The translations under genes and the position numbers were made by a program. DNA of 38,320 nt, taken from positions 1 through 38,320 of the forward strand of contig JNEU01000960.1 of the NCBI GenBank assembly GCA_000697475.1, written 5' to 3'. The DNA is from Lichtheimia corymbifera B2541. Lineage: Eukaryota; Mucoromycota; Mucoromycetes; Mucorales; Lichtheimiaceae. The notes beneath the pieces were generated by a model, which was given only the letters and a program-made list of their open reading frames with translations, did no database searches and had not been told where the DNA came from. Positions 1 through 12,081 of this stretch are shown one piece after another. Every line of letters starts with the position of its first letter. Within the stretch, counting starts at the first letter, position 1.

Positions 1-3000
1 ACATAGTAATTGACTTTTTCATAAATCCGGCGCTTTCCCAATTTCCATCCGTCATAGTCAACCCCACATTATGCTCTCCTTTTCGAAATTTTCAAATGAA
101 ATGTAGGTTCTTTATTAATACAAAGTTGTTCAGCATGTCCTAGAGCATATTGTGTGAAAGTTTGAGGTTCGAGACAGGCAATCTTAATATCATGCATTGA
201 TATCAGTGTATATGGATATGTCTGACAGCGTACCCAACTTGATTTCCAGCTCTTCCACTTTCAGGTTTTTGCCTCTTCCTCCCATTCCCAACTGTTGCCC
301 CATTCAACTACAACTACAGCCTGCGAACGATTGTGCTGCTTCGCCCCATCATGTCAATCCTACAACTGTCTTGATCCGACTGTATTTGATTGAATGGTAA
401 GTTCCATGGCGTGTACTCCCCACTACAGCAACCTTGACACTGCACGTTCCCTTGTACACTCTTCTGCCACAACCAATCGTAACAGCATTCATTGCAGCAG
501 CTGCTATTAGCAAGGGTCTTTACTGCATTGTCTCAAACAGCGTTCACAGCCTTGTCACTCTACTACTACACACACCCTGACACACTTCTCTGCGGCGACC
601 AAAAGCAAGGTCTTACTCCATTGTCTCAAGCTACGTGCAGCAACCTGCCTTGCATCCGTTTCACATGAACAGCAGATAGCCATTGTATAGAGGCAGCTTT
701 ATTTACGTGTAGCAGCTTGATTCAATATATACATATTCCAATGGATGATGCCACATCAACTTGCAAAAACATACAAGCAATCTTCACATGTTTGAACTGC
801 ATTGGGAAACGATAAAGGAAGAGATAAATCAACGGCCGGATGGAAAAGGAAGCATATCACCACGGCTTGACACAACGCGTCTGTTCTCTTTCTCAATCCT
901 CTGCTTTTATCTCATTCACATCACGATCAAGGTAATGTATTATAAAAGAGTGTGCTCACGTTGGTTGTGAGGTATTAATATAGTTCTGAATAGGCGTAGA
1001 CAGGGAGCGAACACGTCCAAATGCTGAGGAATGAGCGTGGTTGCCATGGCGATATCGTTGCTTACTCTTGTTCGTTGTTATTCCCGTCCTACACTTGGTG
1101 TCAACAGGTACCTCAAAGACCCCAATGCTGCAACCGAACTGGTTCCATTGACGTGTTAGCGTGTATAGACGACAAGACTGATCTCAATGGCGTTGGCCCG
1201 TTTGGCGTTTTGCTTCAACTCAACTACACAGCACCATGGTTTTTCGGTTTCCAGCAAAGAACAGCGAAGGGTCTTTATATGTATATGGATAGGGCAAATG
1301 CAGCTAAAAACGACAAGGAAAAAGGTGCTTGACGCGATATTGAATGGTGTTATTATTGAATAGTTTCTTTGGTCAGGCAGTGCAACTTTGGGCATCATCG
1401 TCTCTTTGGGTTCGACTCCCACCTGCACCTTTTGATCATTTGACGCTCTCTTCGTGGATCATGTTGGAGGCTACTCTTTGAGGATCGAGACGATGGGAGG
1501 ATCATTTTTCTTTGTTGGAGAGGATGATTGAGATAAACTACGACATTGATGGTTCCTGCAGAATTGCTTTCCCTTTTATGAGACAACGATGGTAATTACA
1601 ACGAGATACGCAACGACATCGACAAGCACAATGACACAAGCAAGTGTGGTTTTATATTTCTCTTGGCAAGGTGATGGCTACTTGAGAAGGAAATGTTCAT
1701 TTGTAGCTATGTCTTGGATGGTTCTCATATTGACGGCGACTTGAATGGATGGAGGCGACCATGGAAAAGAAGAAGTTACAAACATCGTTTATTATCCACT
1801 TGCATTAGCTAGCATATTCCTTTCTTGTCGTTGGTTGCGAATTATATCTCATTGGATGGAATAAAGATGGTAGCGTTGTTGGTCTTGTAGATCATCCATG
1901 CATTTTCTTGATAGTAAAAGTATGTTTCCATACGATGTACTCTTATGATATTCCACTTGAGAAAAGGACAACAGTTGTTGCATAGGAAACTGGTCTCCTA
2001 GGATACAGGTAGCTGCAATATTATAATGACAGAAACGATCCAAAACATTTATTAATAAAGCTTTGATAATGGAGGCACCCAGCAATCCTAAAGTAGTCCT
2101 CTAATGGATGGATGAAGGTATGCTCCGTCATATATACTCCGTGTCCCAAACAGCAAGGAGGGGTTTTGATCTCGGCTCCATTAGATCGTGGAAGGTCCAT
2201 CAGTCAAGCAGCGCAACACAGACATTGACCGGAACCAACAAAGCACTCGATCGCAGTTGCACTCTTGCTGGTGGCTGGTAACATACACGAGAGCTTGTCG
2301 TAATAATAGTTCTTGGTGTTATCGTCAACTCTTGGGTACACGCTGTAGTAATTGACCATGTTTTATCTCTCCTTCCTTTTACACCACCACCATCACTCAA
2401 ACTCTTATCCCTTTATTGATACACTTGAATAATCCTTTAAATTCGATAATAAAATAGCGTGAAATCGGACAAGCTGAGTAGTAGCACAAATGAACCTTCG
2501 GAATGTGTCTCGAGAACCCCTGGTCTGTGCGCAGAATTATACTATATCAAGTAAAGACAAGCTATGTCTCCGCTTCCCTGCTATGTTTCACCATGCACAT
2601 TACACCTTTTCTTTCAAAAAAGTACCCTTTACACACCTATAAAACATACCTTTACTACTGATTCCTACACGCTGAATCGACAGCCAATGAGATTAGAGCC
2701 CCAAAAGGTCACAATAGCCAACCGGACGTCAGAGCGGGAGTCAAATTGGAATTTAAAGATATAAAAGAAGGGCGGTTCCCCATTTCTTTTTTTCTCTTTT
2801 CTTTTCTTTAGAGCACTGGCGAGCGGGAGCAGATGGGTTATAAGACTTCTAGCTGTCGAATTCCGTGAACAGAGTCTGTGGCACCTTCCAGGTCTTAAAG
2901 GTTTGTTTAGGGGAGGCTTACTTGAGTGCGATCGTTCTTGAGCAGTTCTTTATGTTCTGTTCAAGGACGGTTGGCTTAAGTATGACCTTTCTCTTTGCAA

Positions 3001-4160
3001 TTCTTTTAAGTTCTGGTTGAGTGCTGCTTTCCCTGTGCCTTGGTCAAGGTTGGTGTCCTAGGCTAAAGGCGGGAATGATGAGGCAAACCTTCTCGTGGTC
3101 ATTCCTGTGAGTACACGAGTTGTTGTAGACTTGTGGAAACCAATTGCCTCTTAGTTTTAGTCTTTTTGAATACAAATCATAATAAACTTGAGCTTTTATA
3201 TACACATAATACCTCAAATGAAAGATAAAAGTGCTGCGGTCAGCATGAGACCAACACTGAGTGGGGTTATATTGACGGAACACGCTTAAAAACGCGTTTA
3301 AAGTTCCCGGACCCGAGTCTTTTGGTTGCATTTTTTCATCGTTTCTGGACAAATGATATACCAAACGATAGAGAAAAGCCGTGCGATCAATATGATGTAT
3401 ATATCGTGGGGCATATGTTTGAGAGACGCGTGGAGAAGCGAGTTTTTAGTTGGTCGACACGCCATTTTCCCCTTTCTTTGTTCATAGCTAACTCCACCAA
3501 ATTCCATTCTTTTTACACGAATAATACTGCAAACGATAGAGAAAGGTCGTGGGATTACTATGGTATCAATAAAATATATGCAAGTTTATTTGGATCACGA
3601 AGTAAAGTCGTGGAGAATATGTGGGGTATGAGACAACAGGAGCAAGCAATAACCAGCCAGATCATTAACACTTTTCCCTTCCTTCCTCCGTTGCGTGCAT
3701 TCAGTCCTTTTATTGTTGATTGACACCAAGATCTTGCTATATACTTGTGGCATGGGTGACTAAAAGCTATGGAATTTCTGTGGACTCGAGATCGCCATCG
3801 CAAGCCCAATTGGTGCACTCGTCAACGTATCCATGGATACCTCTGGTTGCATATGGTAGATCTGGAGACACAAGCAGCATTGTGAGCATATGGCATCTCC
3901 TTGACACGCCCATCAGCGATCGATCCACCTTGATCCCTTCTGTACCTTGGTGTCCTTTATCCTTTGCAGTCCTGACTGTATACGAGTTATCCACCAAGCC
4001 AAGCAATAGCCGTGGACCATACAATTGGCTGCATATGCTCTCTCTGCCGTTACTTGTTTCAAAGCACCTTACTGGATCGTAAACCTGACCCATATCTTTA
4101 TTTTGATAAACTAGTGTTATAACACAGCTTAAAACATATTGTTCAAATATATATACCTAT
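1..4160. other. Gene-poor accessory region, no supported gene
   Basis: I see only short frames on both strands with no recognisable domain, no convincing intron-exon structure and no conserved motif. Weak points are a degenerate direct repeat (509-538 and 604-631), a TATA-like TATAAAAG near 2760 followed by a pyrimidine-rich run, a B-box-like pol III motif at 1409-1419, and two similar blocks sharing AACGATAGAGAAA at about 3363 and 3533. Frames of 108-120 codons overlap on both strands at 3720-4093. Neither has codon or motif support, so I leave both uncalled. Confidence 0.5.
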
Positions 4161-5742
4161 TCATTGGGGACCAAAGTTGATAAGTCTAAACTCAACGCCT
4201 TTGTTGTCATCTTTCGATCTCGTTTGCTTTCTGTCGACCGTTACTTCTCGACGTAGGGCCTGAATGTTTAAGCGTAAGATCTCGCTTGAGTTCTTTGTTG
4301 TGCCAAGAGTATCTATCACCTCGAGCCAGAAGCCAGAAAAAGGATGAGCTGTGTAATGATTCATGATGTATTCTTCGAATCTTCTGGTATCCGGCAAGGG
4401 ATGTCGCAGTGTATATCTATTATGATTGACATTTAATCAAGAGCCATTTCCCAAGACGATGATCATATATACTTACCTCTTTGCAGGGTTGAGCGTTGTA
4501 ACTTGCCCTCATTCTTCAGGATAATCATGCAACAACCACTGCTCCAAGATATACACTGCGTCTTGATATTTGCATGGAAGCTTGAAACTTGATGGGTCGG
4601 ACCCAGGCATCAACGCCGATCGTCTATGGCCATATTGCTGGGTTTTCTATCAATGATCGTTCAAATATCCGCAGACGATCCAAGTCTCCACAATATCGAT
4701 GTAACCAAAACCAGCTTGTTGTAGTATCAAAGCTGCCATGTACTATGTCGCCAACAAAGAAGCCCCAAGTTTCCCATCACACTGGGGTTGCCTTTTGCCT
4801 ACAAATGACAAGGCATCTTTTAATACCATATATCCATATATAATGATAATTCGACTTACCACAAAGGAGCCATCAAGGAGCACAACCAAGTGTCATTCGG
4901 CAGTAATGACCAAAAAGTGTCCTATATCATAGATGAATGCATCATGAGTACCCTTCGTATTGGGAATCACATAGAGACTATCCTTGAGACTTACCAAAGG
5001 CCGTTGATGATATGAATCCAAGTAGAAAGAAAGGGCGTATGATAGTGTTGGTGTCAACAACCTTCTTTATATATCGGTGATTGGGCGTGAGAACTGTTGT
5101 CATGATGGATCGAACTGATAAAGTGGTCAAGCAAAGTGATGGCCCTCAAAGCTGGTGCCTTGTGCCTGGATCCCTGTAAAGATATCACCGTCCCTCACGG
5201 CATGGCGTCTGATCCCCCCGAGCCGTTGTTCGCTTGTGATCCAACACTAGTTGAAAGAAACAATTCTCCCTTATCTTGTATATTGTCATCCATTCATCGT
5301 AGCCAGCAATTTGTCCATTGACGACCAAGAGGGGAATGTCGAACGCACCAATGAGTTGCTTCTCCACATGGTTACGTTGTCTCCTTGACGATCGTGCATC
5401 GTACAGCTTTGATTCGGTCGTGTAGCTTGTCTGCAGAAAAAGCGTTTCAACAAAGCGGTCGTGTGTTGCATGAATTACGCCAACGCTCTTTTTTCCTCTC
5501 CCGCTTTTGACACCACCCGAATAAACGTCCAACTCCTTCACCAAGACAACGATTACCCAATCGGAGACCTTGTTGAGGTTGCAATGGAGTACATTAGAAG
5601 CCAAGTTGTCAGCATGGTAGTGAACAATAACAAGAATATTACGTTCCTTAAAAGATGATGACAGCCAACAGCGCGATATGCGATATGGGTGGATGCCCCT
5701 AGACGAATGGATCAGTTCACCAAACACACTTTTCATTTCCAT
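4161..5742 (-). pseudogene. Decayed multi-exon accessory gene, unknown family
   Basis: On the minus strand a series of protein-like blocks lies in order but cannot be joined into one open frame. A 185-codon frame starts at 5742 and ends at 5185. Further blocks occupy about 4993-5127, 4893-4991 (ending in an in-frame TGA), 4624-4776 and 4161-4420. Intron-like donors and acceptors lie between some blocks, for example GTAAGT near 4480 and an acceptor near 4430, but others require frame changes. The block at 4893-4991 reads SLKDSLYVIPNT followed by THDAFIYD and a hydrophobic strand. That vaguely recalls the nuclease-like domain of crinkler-type accessory proteins, but this is a weak inference. 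I do not recognise the family. Confidence that coding sequence once existed is moderate; confidence in exact boundaries is low. Confidence 0.4.
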
Positions 5743-6163
5743 GACAACACGAATGATCCACCAACATTCATTTCATTACGAATGTCACAACCCATATTAC
5801 TTTTAGAAAATCCATATACATTAGCATATTTGTCAGAATAAACGCCATTATCCTATTACCTTTGCATATCTCACTCAAAGTTGTTGTTAACAAATTTATC
5901 TGTGGTCCTTGTCTATTATACACTGAGCATATCGGAGAACACCCATTCAACTTGACCCCGACCAATAAACTTCTACCTTAATCTTTTACCTCAAATTGCA
6001 GCATACTCACCTCCCATAAATGCATGCTACTTTCACCATTCAAAAGCGCGTTCACTCCGCTGCATGATGGTGGTAATTTCATTGCGATAGGACGCCATTT
6101 TTGTTTTCTCGATAAGGAAATTTGTAGGGATACCTGTATGTTTCACTACAACAACGCAAGTAT

Positions 6164-6245
6164 GTCACTTTGGCGGAGTGGTTAACGCGGTGCCCTGCTA
6201 AGGCATTGTCCTTTGGACGCGCAGGTTCGAATCCTGCAGGTGACG
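6164..6245 (+). tRNA. tRNA-Ser(GCU), intronless
   Basis: The sequence folds as a class II tRNA. The acceptor stem GTCACTT pairs with AGGTGAC (one G-U pair), the discriminator is G, and the T arm is GCAGG-TTCGAAT-CCTGC. The anticodon stem GTGCC/GGCAT closes the loop CTGCTAA with anticodon GCT at 6197-6199, reading AGC/AGU serine codons. A long variable arm (GTCC-TTT-GGAC), typical of tRNA-Ser, lies between the anticodon and T arms. A and B boxes are intact, and a T run follows a few bases downstream as a pol III terminator. There is no intron. It stands alone between a decayed gene and the HET repeat. Confidence 0.95.
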
Positions 6246-7129
6246 TTGTTTTTATTTCGATTTTGGGTGGAGTCACGTGACTTTTTGTCGATGTAAAGCT
6301 GTCGGATGATATTTTAGATGCTGGATATGACCGTAGCCAATAGCAACGACGAATGATAATAAAGAAGTGTTTGTAACGTAAAAGAGATGATGTTTATTCA
6401 TATGGTGGAATGGGGATATTTATATGAGATAGCTAATGTATAATATGTGGCAAAGTAAAGCTGCGCCTTGCTGCGCATAAGCTACGGATGCTGAGGTGGC
6501 TCACCGTGTAACAGAAGTTGATGTCAAAAGAATATTGCTGCGCCAGCGCATAGTACCCCGACATCGTCTTTCTTTTTGGATCCACACAGGAGAATAATAG
6601 ACGACGTCCACGAAGGAATAAGACCACACAGGAATAGAATAAATCTTTAGCTTTTGATCCGGTGAATCATAGTTCTTGTCTATATTGAGCGGGTAGTTGT
6701 AAAGAGGTGTTTACATCCCTGGCTACGGTGTTATACAGCCAGACGACGCAAAAGGATATACGACAAAGCTTGCGTTTGGGGTTAGAAGAATGTGTGATAT
6801 GCTACGAGTTTTCCAACAAGGATAAGGGATGTCGACTGGTCAGGACATCAGTACAATAAAAGGACAGAATGCAGTGGGGAAAAAAGAGATGAGATTGCTG
6901 AATCATGGCTAGTAGGTATATATGCACATGAATAATAATGCCAATGAGGATAATGACGCAGTAAAACAAAGAAAGATGATACGAATGTATATGTCTAAAA
7001 GAACAACGAGTCATAAGAACATATATCAATCATGACAATGACACAGGGTTCTACGGTTTATAATACCTGATTTATGCATGATGGTCGTTCAATCATACCA
7101 AGGCTCTTTGTGAAGGTCGAATCTATCAA
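6246..7129. other. Intergenic, no gene seen
   Basis: AT-rich sequence between the tRNA and the start of the HET repeat. Only short random frames are present, without motifs or splice structure. A pol III T-run terminator lies at its left end. I cannot tell whether the 2.16 kb repeat extends leftwards into this stretch, because the partner copy is cut off by the end of the window. Confidence 0.5.
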
Positions 7130-7730
7130 CTCGTCATCATTCCAACAAGTTCATTGAGATCACAGAATTACTCACGCTCATCATTATGCACGTGTAAACA
7201 ATATGAAGGCTTCCGATCGTGTCAATCCCACATATCGGTTTCTTGAATCATATCACGTTTTGACGAAGGCTGTGGTTTGAATCATTAACATCACCATATT
7301 ATATTCAGGATCACACACATTATTGCATGTGGATACGATTATGCCACCCAGGTGCATTTACAAGGCTGATAGGGAGTATGCTTATACATGAAGCAATGTT
7401 GACTTATAATAGTACGATCCAATGAAAAAAGAACACTATATTAATTAACGTTAGCTGTACCTGAATGCACCCCTGGTTGTCTGTGTCACTTGATTGCTTG
7501 TTCTCACTATAATCTCGGAAGCTAAGCCGACGTCCTCCGAGCTTGAGACCACCTTGTCAATATCACCAGTATCATATCTCTTCCTTGATATTGAATATTT
7601 CCTCATGAACGGATTATCTACTTGGATCATTTTAGAGTATATTAACCTGTGAATGAAAAACTATCCGGCGTTTACACGTAAATGGCGATGTTGATCATCA
7701 CCTTGCATGTAGCACAACACAAACACAAAG

Positions 7731-7742
7731 ATTATATATAAG
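7731..7742 (+). promoter_or_regulatory. TATA-like element of the left HET gene
   Basis: ATTATATATAAG lies about 50 bp before the proposed ATG at 7794, a sensible TATA position. The right repeat copy has a shortened form, TTTATAAG, at the equivalent place, so the two copies may differ in promoter strength. Motif match only. Confidence 0.4.
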
Positions 7743-7793
7743 TGCGGCACACCATTTCTAGTTTTCACACCTCTTATTTTTGAATTTTTCAAC

Positions 7794-9187
7794 ATGACAC
7801 GCGACGCAGATGAATGCGACAATCATTGCCAAGTCGCAAGTGCACGGGTGACGGATGACATTTACGAGCTTTGTATTAGATCGATATAAATCTAAAAGAT
7901 GATCAACATAACAAGCTTAAAGGCATCTTTGAGAAAGGGCTTAATGCACTCTTGGCCGACCCACACTTTTTGCTCGTGTACGTACCGGAAAATGGAAGCA
8001 AGATGCAAGTCGTAAAACCTGCAGACGATCCACACCATCGAAAACGCATAATCAAAAGGATCAATGAAGCGAAAGGCATTCCGTCTTTTTACTATGCATT
8101 GTCACACCTTTGGGGACTCAAAGAAAACAACCGGTATCTATCGAACGAGATTGGCGACTACGTGGATGACGAGAACGGAAAACCAGCGGAACCTGTTTCG
8201 ATGCGACCAGAGAAACATGATACGTTGCTTGTATTACTGAGAGATCACCCTGACAGTTATTGGTGGATTGACGTCTTATGTGCACGTACTGATACGCCAT
8301 TGGATATCATGGGTGATATTTACGCTTGTTGTATTGAATGTATAGCCATGGTCGATTGTGAACCAAGCCTTATATCAAGCCTTCATACCATGAAAATTGT
8401 GAAAGAAGACTTTACAAGTCTCATGGAGTCAGGTTTCAAATATTTGTCATCTTTTGTTCAGATTTACGAACAATGCCCCCGACTTCCGGTCGACCTGTTG
8501 ACGTTTATGCAAAGTAAATGGTGGACACGTGTATGGACTTTGCAAGAGATGGCTCTACTTTTCGGAGAGGTGCGGTTCATGGCCGAAACAGACACAGGGC
8601 GATGTCAACGAAACACAATTACTATGGATGATCTAATCGACAGCTGCACGAACGCCTGGGGTATCATGGATTATTGTCAATATGTAAATAGGGGTATAGT
8701 ATGTAATGTGCTTGTAATAGTAACGACAAAACTAAACTATTCAGCAGAATGCCTGTCGAATCACGTGGTGGATAACTTGACTGAATGGATAATTGAGATA
8801 AGCCAAGCTAGAGACTTCGGCAAGCATCGTGCGGTTAAAGATGGTGCCAGATTAGACAATCTGTTCGACGCTTTTTCATGTTCCGCCCGACGTTGTTATG
8901 ATCCAGTGGATTATGTCTATGGTGTGCTTGGCCTGCTACAGATCAAAATACCAAGGGTGACCGATCCTACTGCTGTTTGGCTGAGGTTCTTGTATGAGCT
9001 AGATAATTACATCGAAGATTTCAAGGGCAAGGAGTTTCAGATAGGAAACTTTAAACGAGTGTTTAAGGGAATCGATGATCGTGCATACCAAGTCCGTCTA
9101 GGACGTGTTACAAAAATGTGTGATGTCTACCTTCCCCCTATATCATATGACTATATCATTGATGGCGAAATCCATGATGACGAATAA
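7794..9187 (+). CDS. HET (heterokaryon incompatibility) domain protein, left copy
   Basis: The main exon (about 7880-9187) shows the hallmarks of HET-domain proteins in order: ALSHLWG, then WWIDVLCARTD with a following GDIYACC block, then WWTRVWTLQEMAL. In ascomycetes HET proteins trigger growth arrest or cell death after non-self fusion; the role in Mucoromycota is unknown. The long frame has no early ATG, and coding similarity to the right copy continues upstream of 7952. I therefore propose a short first exon with ATG at 7794 (MTRDADE...), joined at the acceptor ATTAG ending at 7879. The donor is uncertain: 7848 gives a 32-nt intron and 7833 a 47-nt one. Relative to the right copy this exon has a 2-nt indel, so expression of a correct start is not assured. 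The C-terminal half (about 250 residues) has no domain I recognise. Function is inferred from motifs only. Confidence 0.75.
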
Positions 9188-9288
9188 TAAATGGGTGCGA
9201 TTACTGCAGGAAATAAACAGGCGCTAGAAACACTAATGGGACGAAGGGGAGATGCCATCAACTGGATTTAAATCGACATGACGCAAAT

Positions 9289-9745
9289 TGCATGAAATGT
9301 ATAAGGACAGGCACAGCGCGTATTATAAGAGTCGGCTTCTTTTATCTTCATTGTCTTTCATTTCTGCACTAACGACTAAAAAGGGACACCCAGAGGGACA
9401 CAAAGCTCATCGTCTCAAGAACAAAGGAATCCGGTACACGATCGACATTGCCTTCCTTTCCAACCAGCAACGCCCAGCATTCCAGTCTTATCATCTCCAC
9501 CATGTTCGACCCCTGTCCTCATGTCGAATGACAACACCAATGACCAACCCCATTAGAGATCTTGAAGCTGAGGGACCAGGTGTACTGCTACCAGATTTGC
9601 TTGTGGATATCGAGCTTCGTGCAATCACTATATTTTAACGACCTCTGGATGATGATGATGGCGCCATGGACCAACAAGGAAGTTATGTGAATGATGATTG
9701 TGGCGAAGAAGCTGCTCAAATACATCGACTGTTGCCTATTACGAG
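9289..9745 (+). pseudogene. R2 sequence, left copy: broken small hypothetical frame
   Basis: Immediately after the R1 repeat, this stretch matches the reverse complement of about 31080-31375. Shared protein-level blocks include DLEAE, DLLVDIE and LDDDDGAMDQQGSYV. The left copy carries about 135 extra bases (roughly 9340-9475) absent from the other copy and has a stop (TAA) at 9636-9638, before the block that is still open in the partner. It is therefore broken compared with the intact 113-codon frame at 31032-31373. No known domain. Its position directly downstream of HET suggests it belongs to the same ancestral unit. Confidence 0.55.
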
Positions 9746-10690
9746 TACTAACGATGAAGGACGATGAAGATAACGATCGTGGAAAAGTAGCTAGAAAGCT
9801 AGATGAAATAAAGCATTGTTTATTACTGCACTTGGACTTTTGCTGCTAGCTTGTGGATTACATAATGTAGCTTCGAAGATGGAATAATAAAGGTTGTCCG
9901 GTTATGTATCGTTGATGCAAGAAGTATATGCCTTTTGTGATCCAATCAGGAGGAGTGGGATGACCTTATGAGAAAAAGTATAGTGGTCCTTCCATTGAGT
10001 TTCAGGACAAGTGAACCATCAATCCATCTTACTGCCATGCCCGGCGTGTGCATTGAATTGATTACTGGCTTTATACAATAAGTGGGGTGCAACATTTTTA
10101 CATCCGTAGAAAGTCGAGGTTCTGGTTCATAATTAATGACAGAGTTGATATTTTGTGCGAAGCTTGTCCGAGTATAGCTTCACAAATGCTAAAAGCTAGT
10201 ATTAGTATCAGATATTCCCCGTACAACTATACCTTTCTTACCATCATCGTCAAGTGGGATGGGGTTACTGAGGATATTTGTTTGTCAGCGCAGAGGTATA
10301 AGAGGGGCTCCGATGCATTTGGTAGTAGGGTCGTAAGCGATGGTATAAAGTGGAGAATTCACACACTGTAAATAATCGTGGGTAGTCAACGCTCATAGCT
10401 TTGATGATTGCTGTGTTGCCATTCTTCAGGAAATTGGCAAAACCATTGTTCATAAGCGACAGACATGACCCTTTTAAACTACCCCACAAGGTTGTGCTCA
10501 TCACCTCATTGTTACACAGCGCTTTCCATGCAAGTCAGAATGCGAATAGATTCTTCCAATTGGGTTACCTACGGCCACACAACAGAGAATACACCGGATC
10601 CCGTCTGATCTTCTTCCAATTGGATGGTACAGCGTTTTTCATTTGTCAATGTGTCATGATCTTTGAATGATGTTGCTGTCGCCAGATAAC
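9746..10690. other. Accessory intergenic DNA, no supported gene
   Basis: Contains overlapping short frames on both strands (for example 10087-10371 plus and 10265-10504 minus) with no motifs or splice logic. The minus side near 10401-10504 may be a further remnant of the decayed gene called at 10698-11071, but I cannot connect the frames. Confidence 0.4.
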
Positions 10691-10697
10691 AATTTCT

Positions 10698-11071
10698 TCA
10701 ATGAATGAAGTTGCGTTGTTGTTGTGTATAATGCTGCTGTGAAATCAGCTCGTCAAAGGTTACTCGAGGTGTGCTGCGAAGGATGATAGGAATGAGTGCA
10801 TCAGGGGTGAAGGTCTTGGCTTTGGAGACATGCATATGGCCATAGCCGAGTGGATTGTTAGGGTAAAACCCCTTGCTGACATAGTGGGTGCTGATGAATT
10901 GCCAAGCGTATCCTGAGCTGAACTTGGGAGGAAGCCGTTAAATCACCATCATGGGAGTTGGGGGTGGTTCCTCTGCTATTTTCACCATGTCAAATGCACC
11001 ATGTCAATTTCAGCACTCAACGTAGACCACCGTACCGAAACCAACTTTTGCAGATGCTTCATGGAGAGATA
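10698..11071 (-). pseudogene. Fragment of a possible LRR/F-box-like gene, partial or decayed
   Basis: Two protein-like blocks sit on the minus strand. Block one (11071-10982) contains YLSMKHLQKLVSVRWSTL and ends in a stop. Block two (10922-10698, 75 codons to TGA) contains YAWQFISTHYVSKGFYP and LIPIILRSTPRVTFDEL. The blocks could be joined in phase by an intron starting at a GTG inside block one and ending at CCCAAG before 10922, but no start exon is visible upstream. The leucine-rich spacing and the closing helix resemble the end of fungal F-box/LRR proteins, which are numerous in these genomes. That assignment is a guess. Confidence 0.3.
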
Positions 11072-11099
11072 GCTATATCGAAAGTAACAAGGTAGCGTG

Positions 11100-12081
11100 T
11101 ATGAGTGACTCATCAAGCAACATGATATGCATTACTTCGTTATATGAATACAGCACTTTTTCACAAAGCTTGCAAGAAATGGGATACGTACAAAACCTTG
11201 GAAATTTGGCCTTGTAAATACTTAAAGTGTATCACGGAGGAAAGAGACGTGTGGGAGTATGGTGGGCGGCGACAACATCCTTTTATTATGTATTGTGGGC
11301 GTGGGTACTTTTGTTTGTTGGGGATGATGCATTGATAAATTGATGCATGAGCTGATAAAGTGATGGGGCGCATATACTAGGATTAATTCTGAAGAGCCTA
11401 GTGCTACGTTGACTCTGCATACCTACTCTTAATATTGGTATGCGTGTTCGGTAAGCAGCGAGGATGATCAGATCACTTTTGCTCTGGCATAGCACAACCA
11501 CCTTAACGGCTTCCCCACACACACCATCCACCCGTCATTGTGTTTATGATAGACAATAGGCACACGTAAATAAAAGAAATGATCCTCACGTAGAGCAAAA
11601 GGGTGTGTGTCGTTTTACATTTTACAAGAACATATGATGACGATGATCCAACAACAACCGTTACCTTACTATCAGGTCCCAAAGCATCCTCTTTCTTAGC
11701 ATGCTCGATGCTGTCTTTAACAAAAAATGGGAGGAAGAGGCGAAGATAGTATAAATGTTGTGACCTTTGTAATGAGCACCATGCGTAAGGCTAGGAATTT
11801 GTAGTCTTTGGATATCATGGCCCCGATATGAGCACCACGTGCAAGGAATAAAATGTGTGTAATGTAGTGGACTTTCAGCATCATCGGATAGTACATAAGC
11901 GCCCCTATCATTTATTATCAAATCTTGGTCGTCTTCATCTGTTCATTGATACACACAAGATAGTATAGATATAGTATAGATATAGAGATATAGCACTCTA
12001 TTTAAACCTTTACTAACTGCATTAAGCACTATCTTGGTAATACATATTGATGAAAGCAACTATGGTAAAAAAAGGCCAAGA
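11100..12081. other. Intergenic, boundary between accessory and core DNA
   Basis: No gene recognised. Short frames on both strands lack motifs. A small AT-rich tandem repeat built from TATAGATATAG lies at about 11957-11992, just before the 3' end of the CMR1-like gene. Confidence 0.5.

Larger units (their letters stand above)
7130..9289 (+). repeat. Long inverted repeat R1, left copy (contains HET gene)
   Basis: This segment aligns over its whole length to the reverse complement of 36166-38320, including the non-coding 660 bp upstream of the HET gene and about 100 bp downstream of its stop. Base 7130 matches base 38320. The right boundary is sharp: both copies share GCAAAT (9283-9288 here) and then differ completely. 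Similarity is high by eye but not identical, with scattered substitutions and small indels, so the duplication is not brand new. I did not compute identity. The true left end is unknown because the partner runs off the window. Confidence 0.93.

Noticed and set aside
1321..1434. Possible tRNA with consensus B box GGTTCGACTCC at 1409-1419 and a following T run
   Set aside because: No 5' half gives a paired acceptor stem and D arm; the best candidate leaves two acceptor mismatches, a T-stem mismatch and no D loop. At most a decayed tRNA-like relic.
3720..4093. Overlapping frames of 108-120 codons on both strands
   Set aside because: Neither shows a motif, splice structure or clear codon preference; antisense pairs of this size are expected by chance here.
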